A stretch of 6,021 nt of DNA from JBOHSA01 sp050732995 (GTDB lineage Bacteria; Gemmatimonadota; Gemmatimonadetes; Gemmatimonadales; GWC2-71-9): the NCBI GenBank assembly GCA_050732995.1, contig JBOHSA010000142.1, positions 1 through 6,021 of the forward strand, in the 5' to 3' direction. The first letter of the stretch is position 1; each line of letters starts with the position of its first letter. This document shows positions 1 through 5,037 of the stretch, piece after piece. Both the position numbers and the translations under genes were made by a program. The notes beneath the pieces are model-generated. The model was not told where the DNA came from, did not search any database, and worked only from the letters and a program-made list of their open reading frames with translations.

Positions 1-30
1 CGGCCCCGCCTGCCGTGGCAGGCGGAGCCG
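1..30 (-). terminator. 30-bp GC-rich inverted repeat, possible terminator after tRNA-Asp
   Basis: Bases 1-14 pair with 17-30 with a single C/A mismatch (5 against 26). The core, CGCCTGCC with GGCAGGCG, is perfect and leaves a two-base loop, in practice four bases with seven pairs. It begins 29 bases after the 3' end of tRNA-Asp on the minus strand. A smaller hairpin, CCCGC/GCGGG with loop GAC at 41-53, lies between them and has no T-run after it. The window ends directly after the large hairpin, so a U-tract cannot be seen. It could instead be a dispersed palindromic repeat unit. The structure is certain; the role is inferred. Confidence 0.4.
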
Positions 31-59
31 GGAGCGTCTTCCCGCGACGCGGGTTCAGG

Positions 60-133
60 CGGGGCTGACGGGGCTCGAACCCGCGACCTCCGGTGTGACA
101 GACCGGCACTCTAACCAGCTGAGCTACAGCCCC
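60..133 (-). tRNA. tRNA-Asp(GTC)
   Basis: The minus strand folds into a full cloverleaf. The acceptor stem GGGGCTG pairs with CAGCCCC, the discriminator base is G, and the D-arm is GCTC/GAGT. The anticodon stem CCGGT/ACCGG encloses loop CTGTCAC with anticodon GTC, which reads the Asp codons GAC and GAT. The T-arm carries TTCGAGC. The 3' CCA is not encoded (G is followed by CCT), so a CCA-adding enzyme is needed. It follows the 600-aa TPR gene by 50 bases but has its own promoter at 151-179, so it is probably transcribed independently. GC-rich hairpins follow. Confidence 0.97.
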
Positions 134-150
134 CTGCGACGGAGCGCCGC

Positions 151-179
151 AATATAGGCCGGCCTGCGGGCCAATTCAA
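151..179 (-). promoter_or_regulatory. Sigma70-like promoter for tRNA-Asp
   Basis: On the minus strand, a -35 box TTGAAT (174-179; 4/6 match) and a -10 box TATATT (151-156; 5/6 match) are separated by exactly 17 bases. The predicted start, near 144-145, leaves a leader of about 11 nt before the tRNA 5' end at 133. The bases after the -10 box are GCGGCGC. A GC-rich discriminator of this kind is typical of stable-RNA promoters under stringent (ppGpp) control. The spacer holds GGCC repeats. The -35 box lies five bases past the stop codon of the TPR gene. Confidence 0.72.
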
Positions 180-183
180 TGGC

Positions 184-1986
184 TCAAAAGTTCCGGCACT
201 TGAACGCCTGCTTCACTTTCGGCATGACCTCCTCGAAGCGGCCGACGTTGCGCAGATGCGTGTCGACCGTCGGGGCGTGCACGCTGCGGCCGAGCAGCAA
301 GGCCGCTCGCGTCCGGGTGAGGCGATCATTGAACGCCTTGGCGTCGGCGCAGCTCTTCGTCTTGGTCACGGCCTGGTAAGCGATCAGCAGCCCGGGCACG
401 GACGAGAGGCCGAACCAGAAGCTCGTGTTGACGCGAATGGCCTGGCGCAGCCCCACCGTGTCCGCCGCCGTCCGCGGCTCGACGACCTGGAGCGTCCGCT
501 CCAGCCAAGTCAGCGCGCGGTCGTAGGCGCCGACGCGGGCGAGCTTCTCCCCGGCGGTGCGCATGATGGCGGCGGCATTGAGGCGCGACACGGTGTCGGG
601 CGAGGACACGGCGCGCTCCAGATCCACCCGGGCGGAGTCGAGTCGGTCGGCATACGCCTTCCGGATCGCGTTGATCTGAGCGGTGTCAGGCTTCGGAACC
701 TGAGCCGCCTTCGCGCTGTCGTAGGCGGTCCCTTCGATGATGGTCTTGGCCACCAGGAGGCTGGCCGCGAGATCGCTGGGATCGATCTCCAGGGAGCGGC
801 GGTAGGCCCACACCGCCGAGTCCGGCTTCGCGGCGAGTTCGTAGGCGGCCCCGAGCGCCTTCCAGAACGAGGCGTTCCGCGGACGATGCCGGGCCGCCTC
901 CCGTGAGTAGCGCAGCAAGGCCTGCGTATCCGCCAGCTGCTGGGCCGCGCCAATCGCCGTCTTGAGGAACGCCGTGTCGGCGAGCAGCGCAGGTTCCTTT
1001 TCCGCCCGGGCGCCGAGGCCGTCCAGGGCGCAGCGCCACAGCTCCCCATCGATGCAGATCTGGGTCCGCCGCTCGATCATCCCTTGGTTGTTGGGGTTCA
1101 GTCGCAGCCCGTGGCTCAGGAGGTCGACGGCGCGCTGGGCCTGGCGATGCTGGGCGAGCTGCTGCGCGACGCCGATCATGAAGCGCTCGTTGCTCGGGTC
1201 GGCGAGAGCCAGGTGCACGAAGGCGTCGAGCGCCTTGAGCGTGTCGCCCTTCACCTGATACTGGCGCCCGATGGTCTCCCAGGCGGCGGTGTTCAACGAG
1301 TCGCCCTTCAGCGCGCGCGAGGCGGCCGCGATCAGGCTGTCGGGCGGCTGCCGCTGGGCCTCGTATACCAGCACCATGCACATGTGCGCCGCGGGCAGAT
1401 CGGGATCGATTTGCAGCGCCTTGCGGGCGCCGTCGAGGGCGCGGGGGAAGGCGCCGCGCGCGCGCTGGGCGTTGCAGTCGCGCGCGTGCTCGGCCGCGCG
1501 GATGACGATGTTCAGCCGCTGGGCCATCGCCTCACCCAGCGCCTGGGCCGTCCCAGGGTTACCGTTGTCCACGTTGAACGAATAGGCGAACCCGGAGCCC
1601 CCGACGTCGATGACGCGCACGCGCGCGGCGAGGGACGATCCGGACTTCGTCAGGACGCCGACGGTGAACGCGTCCACCTGGAGGAACCGCGCGAGCTGGC
1701 GGACCTGCTGCTCGTCCATCAGGCCGTCGCACGGGAACCCGGACGCCGTCAGCGCTTCGCAGATTTTCGGTTTGGGGATGACGGTGACCTTGTAGCGCGC
1801 CATGCCCGCCAGCTTTTCGCGCGCTACGTCCATCGTGTGTATGCTCGTCGCCGAATCCGCGCCGCCGGTCACCGGAAAGGGGAGCATCAGCAGCTTCTCG
1901 GGCTGCGGCTGCGTCGACGGCCGTTGGCCCGACCCGACGCCGGCTGCACCGATGCCGAGCACGGCCACCAATCGAAAAATTCTCAC
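184..1986 (-). CDS. Exported TPR-repeat protein, 600 aa
   Basis: The function is unknown. Residues 1-20 look like a Sec signal peptide: MRIFR, then a hydrophobic LVAVLGIGAAGVGSG, with likely cleavage before a Gln/Pro-rich linker (21-29). Residues 30-165 form an alpha/beta domain with the pattern 'LARFLQVDAFTVGVL...ARVRVIDV', which recalls the CsgG/FlgO/TolB-N type of periplasmic domain (inferred). Residues about 165-300 and 370-505 carry degenerate TPR units, for example 235-265 and 373-403 (AAYELAAKPDSAVWAYRRSL). The C-terminal 100 residues are not recognised. There are eight cysteines (76, 86, 171, 203, 311, 319, 546, 597), an even number that would suit disulfides outside the cytoplasm. 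The GTG start is favoured by GAGGAG seven bases upstream and by the signal peptide beginning there. The gene lies 34 bases after tRNA-Val and 50 before tRNA-Asp, and may be co-transcribed with tRNA-Val. A TPR scaffold or partner-binding role in the envelope is a guess. Confidence 0.9.
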   Translation of the reverse strand: MRIFRLVAVLGIGAAGVGSGQRPSTQPQPEKLLMLPFPVTGGADSATSIHTMDVAREKLAGMARYKVTVIPKPKICEALTASGFPCDGLMDEQQVRQLARFLQVDAFTVGVLTKSGSSLAARVRVIDVGGSGFAYSFNVDNGNPGTAQALGEAMAQRLNIVIRAAEHARDCNAQRARGAFPRALDGARKALQIDPDLPAAHMCMVLVYEAQRQPPDSLIAAASRALKGDSLNTAAWETIGRQYQVKGDTLKALDAFVHLALADPSNERFMIGVAQQLAQHRQAQRAVDLLSHGLRLNPNNQGMIERRTQICIDGELWRCALDGLGARAEKEPALLADTAFLKTAIGAAQQLADTQALLRYSREAARHRPRNASFWKALGAAYELAAKPDSAVWAYRRSLEIDPSDLAASLLVAKTIIEGTAYDSAKAAQVPKPDTAQINAIRKAYADRLDSARVDLERAVSSPDTVSRLNAAAIMRTAGEKLARVGAYDRALTWLERTLQVVEPRTAADTVGLRQAIRVNTSFWFGLSSVPGLLIAYQAVTKTKSCADAKAFNDRLTRTRAALLLGRSVHAPTVDTHLRNVGRFEEVMPKVKQAFKCRNF

Positions 1987-1993
1987 GCACGCA

Positions 1994-1999
1994 CTCCTC
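1994..1999 (-). promoter_or_regulatory. Ribosome binding site of the 600-aa TPR gene
   Basis: GAGGAG on the minus strand, with a spacing of seven bases to the GTG codon at 1984-1986. This is the clearest Shine-Dalgarno sequence in the window and it decides the GTG start. It lies only 22 bases from the 3' end of tRNA-Val. Confidence 0.8.
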
Positions 2000-2020
2000 G
2001 GTTGCAGTCTGATACCCTCA

Positions 2021-2096
2021 TGGGCGAAGAGGGATTCGAACCCCCGACTTCCTGCGTGTAAGGCAGGCGCTCTGAACCAGGCTGAGCTATTCGCCC
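2021..2096 (-). tRNA. tRNA-Val(TAC)
   Basis: The minus strand gives a complete cloverleaf. The acceptor GGGCGAA pairs with TTCGCCC, the discriminator is A, and the D-arm is GCTC/GAGC. The anticodon stem CCTGC/GCAGG encloses loop CTTACAC with anticodon TAC, which reads GTA and, when modified at the wobble base, other Val codons. The T-arm carries TTCGAAT with one G-U pair in its stem. CCA is not encoded (A is followed by TGA). It lies 45 bases after the small membrane-protein gene, across a G-rich spacer, and 34 bases before the TPR gene. No good promoter lies directly in front of it, so it probably relies on the promoter at 2337-2365 or on read-through. Confidence 0.97.
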
Positions 2097-2132
2097 CCGC
2101 CTCCGCCCCGGCCCCCGCCCCGGCCCCAGCCC
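2094..2132 (-). other. G-quadruplex-forming tract in front of tRNA-Val
   Basis: The minus strand carries six runs of three to five G (plus-strand C-runs at 2094-2098, 2106-2109, 2112-2116, 2118-2121, 2124-2127 and 2130-2132). The four central runs have loops of only 2, 1 and 2 bases, a very strong quadruplex motif. The last run includes the first three G of tRNA-Val. The tract contains two tandem copies of the 12-mer CCGCCCCGGCCC (plus strand, 2103-2114 and 2115-2126). A competing hairpin, GCCCC/GGGGC, sits at 2123-2137 without a T-run. The sequence motif is certain; folding in the cell is inferred. Confidence 0.7.
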
Positions 2133-2141
2133 GGGGCGTCG

Positions 2142-2327
2142 TTACAGCGCCAGGCCGACCGGGAAGAACACGCAGTAGCCTAGCACGAGCAGGATGGGCG
2201 CCATGGTCGTGGAGCCTTGTGACAGTAGCCAGTACCCCGCGGCGAGCGTCACGACGGCAGCGGCGAGCAGCGCGTAGTTTTTCGGTCCGAAGCGCAGCCG
2301 AGCGCGCACGAGACTCTGGTCGGGCAT
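2142..2327 (-). CDS. Small two-helix membrane protein, DUF3098-like
   Basis: A 61-aa protein of unknown function. A short polar N-terminus (MPDQSLVRARLRFGPKNY) is followed by two hydrophobic segments, about residues 19-35 (ALLAAAVVTLAAGYWLL) and 42-61 (MAPILLVLGYCVFFPVGLAL), separated by the polar turn SQGSTT. The protein ends directly after the second helix. The FGxxNY motif before helix 1, the Gly-rich turn and the 'AP-LLVLGY' second helix resemble the DUF3098 family of small membrane proteins, known mostly from Bacteroidota. This is recognition by pattern, not a search. The ATG is at 2325-2327, and no Shine-Dalgarno sequence precedes it. The promoter at 2337-2365 would place the mRNA start within a few bases of the ATG, so the message may be leaderless. 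It lies 34 bases after the peptidase gene and 45 before tRNA-Val. Confidence 0.8.
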   Translation of the reverse strand: MPDQSLVRARLRFGPKNYALLAAAVVTLAAGYWLLSQGSTTMAPILLVLGYCVFFPVGLAL

Positions 2328-2336
2328 CAGGCTCGG

Positions 2337-2365
2337 AGTTTACGGGGCAATTCCAAGCTCGTCAA
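2337..2365 (-). promoter_or_regulatory. Sigma70-like promoter for the small membrane protein and tRNA-Val
   Basis: On the minus strand, TTGACG (2360-2365; 5/6 match to the -35 consensus) and TAAACT (2337-2342; 4/6 match to the -10 consensus) are spaced by exactly 17 bases. The -35 box overlaps the TGA of the peptidase gene. Transcription should start around 2327-2331, at or just before the ATG at 2327. It could drive the small gene, tRNA-Val and perhaps the 600-aa TPR gene. Spacing and position support it; the -10 box is only moderate. Confidence 0.5.
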
Positions 2366-3318
2366 GGAGTTGGCGTGTCGGGCGGCAGCTCCCATCCCTC
2401 ATCGAGCAGCGCGCGGCGGGCGCGATCGCGCCGCCGGCGGCGCCGCGCGAGCCAGACGAGCACCACCGCCGCCGCCGCCCAGAACAGACCCGCCGCCTGG
2501 ATCCACCCGAGCCACCCGTAGCGGGAGGCGACGTCGCGCTGCCAGCGAGCCTCGAAATCGCCTTCGGTGAGGTAGTAGGTGGCGCGCAGGGCGGCGTCGA
2601 AGCCGGGCTCCCGGCCGAGCCGGTCCACGAGGGGCGCGAGCCCGTGCGGGCCGCCCCAGCGCTGCAGCAGCAGCACCGCGGTCGTGGCGAGACCGTAGGC
2701 CGCCTGCGCCTCCGCCGCGCCGCCCCGGAGCGCCCGATCGACCTCGTCGAGGTTCATGCGCATGCCGCGTGCCACGTGCCAGTTGAGGCGCAATGCATCG
2801 AGCCGATCCCACTCCCCCGCAGCCACGGCGGCGTAGCCCTCCTCGAACCACAGGGGCAGCCCGCGGCCCACGCGCCAGCGCAGAGCGAGGTGCGCGAGCT
2901 CGTGGCGCAGCGCGGCCGACAGCCGCGCCGCGGAACGATCGGACCGGAGCACGACGACTCCGGGATCGGGGAAGGCGGCGCCTTCGCTCCAGAGCGGCAG
3001 GCGGCCGCGAGTGAGAGAGTCGTACGCGGAGCGGGAGGGTGCGAGAATCAGCCGGATCGAGCGCTCGCCCGGGAGGGGGCCGATGCCGGGAAACGCAGTC
3101 GCGCGGTCGGCCGCTGCGGCGAGGGCGGTCGCGAGCGTCCCCTGCCCCGGCCAGGCGACCGCCGTGACGCGGCCCACCGTGATCGCCGTCGGAGACGCCT
3201 GCGAGCCCGGGGGGAAAGAAAGCGCGGGGAGGAGCGGGCCTTGTAGCAGCCACACGACCAGCGTCAGGTACGCGGCGGCTCCTCGCCCCGGGCGACGAGC
3301 TCCAGCATCTCCTGGCAC
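2362..3318 (-). CDS. Membrane-anchored HExxH metallopeptidase (peptidase MA-like)
   Basis: A 318-aa predicted zinc protease of the gluzincin type. An Arg-containing n-region (ARRPGRG, 7-13) precedes a hydrophobic stretch (14-35) that could be a signal peptide or an anchor. The catalytic domain has HELAH at 139-143 (zinc ligands His139 and His143, catalytic Glu140). 'LPLWFEEGYA' at 154-163 offers Glu160 as the third ligand, the usual arrangement of the peptidase MA-like family. A helical region to about 262 ends in 'GDFEARWQRDV'. A transmembrane helix at about 271-291 is followed by six Arg (292-297) and a cytosolic tail, so the protease domain should face outward. The substrate is unknown. 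The GTG start at 3318 lies 55 bases inside the TPR gene and has only a weak SD. A strong GAGGAG (3279-3284) sits 11 bases before a CTG at 3267 that overlaps the upstream stop, so the true start is uncertain. The gene is translationally linked to the chemosensory operon. Confidence 0.85.
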   Translation of the reverse strand: MPGDAGARRPGRGAAAYLTLVVWLLQGPLLPALSFPPGSQASPTAITVGRVTAVAWPGQGTLATALAAAADRATAFPGIGPLPGERSIRLILAPSRSAYDSLTRGRLPLWSEGAAFPDPGVVVLRSDRSAARLSAALRHELAHLALRWRVGRGLPLWFEEGYAAVAAGEWDRLDALRLNWHVARGMRMNLDEVDRALRGGAAEAQAAYGLATTAVLLLQRWGGPHGLAPLVDRLGREPGFDAALRATYYLTEGDFEARWQRDVASRYGWLGWIQAAGLFWAAAAVVLVWLARRRRRRDRARRALLDEGWELPPDTPTP

Positions 3319-4127
3319 TTCTTGCCCCAGGGATTGAATTTGTTCGCCTGGACGCCCGCCGCCCAGGTGTCTTTCGCGAGCGCCTGGTCGCTTCCGAACC
3401 AGTAGGCACGGCCCAGCTCGTAGTACCCCTCGATGAGATTGGGGCCGAGCTTCAGCGTCTTCTGGAAGAAGGTCTGGGCGTCCTCGTACATCTCCCGCTG
3501 GAGGTAGACGAGGCCCAGGTAGAAGTGGGCGTAGAGGGTCGCCTTCTTGTCGTTGTCCAGCCGGATGGCTTTGGAGAGGTGCTCGATGGCCTCGCCGAAG
3601 ATCTGTTTCTTCAGGCAGATGTAGCCCACGTTGATGCGCGCGAGGGAATTCGCGGGCTCCTTCATGAGCACTTTCTGGAAGGTCTGCAGCGCGTCGTCGT
3701 AGTCCTGGTGCAGCATCTGTGCCCAGCCGAGCAACGATTCGGCTTGCGTCTCTCCCGGCGAGAGCTGGAGGGCCTTTTGGAGGGCCTGGATAGCGCCTGC
3801 GTGGTCGCCCAACGAAATCAGGCTCCAGCCTTTTTCGATGAAGGTCGAGGCCCCGATGTGGTCGGCGTGCACGGCCGGTCGCGCGCCGGTGAACTGGGGC
3901 GCCGCGGCCTCCTGGGCGTCGGCCGCCGCCTGTTTGTAGCGCTCCACCAGCGCCCGGATGTCCTCCTTCAGCTGGCTCAAGTCCGCGATGAGGGCGTCCA
4001 CCTGCTTGAAGTAGGTGATGATCTCGCGCTTCACCGCTTCCCGCTCGGCGGCACCGGCGGCGCCATCGAGCTTGCGCGCGATCGCGTCGTATTGCGCCCG
4101 GAGCCCCGCGACCGGCGAGTCGGACAT
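3264..4127 (-). CDS. Cytosolic TPR protein of the chemosensory operon
   Basis: A 287-aa protein without a signal peptide or membrane helix. Residues about 8-70 are strongly helical and probably coiled-coil (KREIITYFKQVDALIADL...LKEDIRALVERYKQ). An Ala/Pro-rich linker follows (70-88), then about five consecutive TPR units over 91-264, for example 125-158, 161-193 and 197-230 (AHFYLGLVYLQREMYEDAQTFF). The ATG overlaps the TGA of cheW by one base (TGATG), which indicates translational coupling. The reading frame stays open further upstream to 4367, but that part is the shadow of cheW, so the coupled ATG is preferred. TPR arrays bind protein partners, so a scaffold or adaptor role in the chemosensory complex is plausible but not shown. 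The next gene, the peptidase, begins inside its 3' end. Confidence 0.9.
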   Translation of the reverse strand: MSDSPVAGLRAQYDAIARKLDGAAGAAEREAVKREIITYFKQVDALIADLSQLKEDIRALVERYKQAAADAQEAAAPQFTGARPAVHADHIGASTFIEKGWSLISLGDHAGAIQALQKALQLSPGETQAESLLGWAQMLHQDYDDALQTFQKVLMKEPANSLARINVGYICLKKQIFGEAIEHLSKAIRLDNDKKATLYAHFYLGLVYLQREMYEDAQTFFQKTLKLGPNLIEGYYELGRAYWFGSDQALAKDTWAAGVQANKFNPWGKKCQEMLELVARGEEPPRT

Positions 4128-4609
4128 CAGACCGCCGCTTCCGCCTTTCCAGGCAACGCGGCGTCGAGCCGCAGCTTCTCCTTGGACGCCAAGAGCTTGG
4201 TGGTGTTCAGCACGATTATGGTCCGCTTGTCCTTCACGAGAAGGCCGGTGATGTATTCTGCCGCGAGACCGCGAACCAGGGTGGACGGCGAGGTGATGTC
4301 GGCCGCCCCGACCTGCAGCACCTCGGTCACGGTATCCACCACGACACCGAGCTTCCCGCTGTCCCACTCGAGGATGACGATCCGGGTGTCATCGCGCAGC
4401 GGGGCCGGGACGGCCAGACGCTTGCGCAGATCGATCAGGGGGACGGCCACCCCCTGGTATTGCAGCACCCCTTCCAGGAAATCCGGCGCCTTCGGCAGCG
4501 GGGCCGGCGTCTCATAGCGGAGGATCCGCTCCACCTGGAAGATGTTGAACGCGAAATCCTGGCCGGCCACGCGAAACGTGACCAATTGGACGTCGTCGCC
4601 CGCGCTCAT
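4127..4609 (-). CDS. cheW: CheW-type chemotaxis coupling protein (second copy)
   Basis: A 160-aa single CheW domain, close to the usual size. CheW links methyl-accepting receptors to the kinase CheA in cytoplasmic arrays. The order of motifs is clear: 'LVTFRVAGQDFAFNIFQVERIL' (9-30), 'FLEGVLQYQGVAVPLIDLRKRL' (44-65), 'GVVVDTVTEVL' (88-98) and 'YITGLLVKDKRTIIVLNTTKLL' (119-140). The family's conserved NLRG is QYQG here, so the Arg equivalent to E. coli Arg62 is Gln52, while DLR is kept. The ATG at 4609 overlaps the upstream stop as ATGA and has AGGAGAG eight bases before it. A longer frame to 4690 was rejected because it lacks the CheW start pattern and covers the previous gene. The C-terminus overlaps the TPR gene by one base. 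Confidence 0.95.
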   Translation of the reverse strand: MSAGDDVQLVTFRVAGQDFAFNIFQVERILRYETPAPLPKAPDFLEGVLQYQGVAVPLIDLRKRLAVPAPLRDDTRIVILEWDSGKLGVVVDTVTEVLQVGAADITSPSTLVRGLAAEYITGLLVKDKRTIIVLNTTKLLASKEKLRLDAALPGKAEAAV

Positions 4610-5037
4610 CCGATACGCTCTCCTAGGGCGTGCAGATCCAGGATCGGCACCAGCGTGCCGGCCCGCTGCCGCGCCACCCCCGACGCCCACGGCAGGTCCT
4701 GTCCGCGCGGCACCGGCAGCGGCGCCTCGCGCACCACCTCATCGGCGTCGTCCACCTCGAGGGCGACGAGCCGCCGACCCAGTTCGACCAGCACGACCGC
4801 CCCCCCCGGTTCGGGCGGGGGCACGCGGTCTCCCAGGAGCGCTCCGAGGTGGATCAGGGGCACCAGCCGGCCGCGCAGGGGCGTGAGGCCGCGCAGCGCG
4901 CGCAGGCTGCGCGGCACGTCCAGCACTGCGTGCCGCCCGCCGGCCTCGCGGCTCAGATCGCCCACTTCAAGCACGCAGTGCACCGGCAACCCGTAGGGCC
5001 GCCCCTCGGCCCGCACCAGCAGGTAGCCCACGCTCAT
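4606..5037 (-). CDS. Divergent CheW-like coupling protein (first copy)
   Basis: A 143-aa single CheW-like domain, shorter and more divergent than its neighbour. Recognisable parts are 'YLLVRAEGRPYGLPVHCVLEV' (5-25), 'GLTPLRGRLVPLIHLGALL' (50-68), 'LVALEVDDADEVV' (90-102) and 'TLVPILDLHALGERIG' (128-143). The LRG motif (Arg55) that contacts receptors in classical CheW is kept, but the following DLR is HLG (Asp to His63, Arg to Gly65), the reverse of the second copy. A Pro-rich linker (72-77) holds a G8 tract on the coding strand (4800-4807). The ATG at 5037 overlaps the cheB stop as ATGA with no good Shine-Dalgarno sequence, so translation is probably coupled to cheB. A role in receptor-kinase coupling, perhaps for a different receptor set, is inferred. 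Confidence 0.88.
   Translation of the reverse strand: MSVGYLLVRAEGRPYGLPVHCVLEVGDLSREAGGRHAVLDVPRSLRALRGLTPLRGRLVPLIHLGALLGDRVPPPEPGGAVVLVELGRRLVALEVDDADEVVREAPLPVPRGQDLPWASGVARQRAGTLVPILDLHALGERIG
4618..4624 (-). promoter_or_regulatory. Ribosome binding site of the second cheW
   Basis: AGGAGAG on the minus strand inside the 3' end of the first cheW-like gene, eight bases before the ATG at 4609. It supports that start over the longer open frame and means this gene can recruit ribosomes itself, unlike the first copy. Confidence 0.7.

Noticed and set aside
1999..2035. TATCAG as a -10 box for the 600-aa TPR gene
   Set aside because: The sequence 17 bases upstream (GAATCC, inside tRNA-Val) does not resemble a -35 box.
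2010..2037. CCCTC/GAGGG hairpin spanning the tRNA-Val 3' end as a terminator
   Set aside because: It would have to disrupt the tRNA T-arm and acceptor, and no T-run follows.
1084..2061. Long plus-strand open frame (325 codons) ending in GEEGFEPPTSCV
   Set aside because: It is antisense to the TPR gene, and its tail is the well-known false peptide produced by reading the antisense of a tRNA gene (here tRNA-Val).
2097..2170. Promoter directly before tRNA-Val (TTCTTC, 17 bases, TGTAAC)
   Set aside because: The -35 match is poor, both boxes lie in or at the end of the small coding gene, and it scores clearly worse than the promoter at 2337-2365.
1802..2521. Plus-strand open frame containing RDSNPRLPACK and a Pro/Ala repeat
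   Set aside because: This too is antisense tRNA-Val in another frame, followed by the C-rich spacer read as PAPAPA. It crosses several minus-strand genes and has no domain.
2399..3409. Minus-strand open frame of 336 codons overlapping the peptidase
   Set aside because: It is extremely rich in Arg, Pro and Ala, a typical high-GC out-of-frame translation. The overlapping frame has HELAH, EG and membrane helices.
4128..4367. N-terminal extension of the chemosensory TPR protein up to 4367
   Set aside because: The added residues are the out-of-frame reading of cheW and are rich in Arg and Gly. The TGATG-coupled ATG at 4127 starts a natural helical protein.
3525..4517. Plus-strand open frame of 330 codons
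   Set aside because: It mirrors the TPR and cheW genes on the opposite strand, a consequence of high GC. Those minus-strand genes have clear domains and coupled starts.
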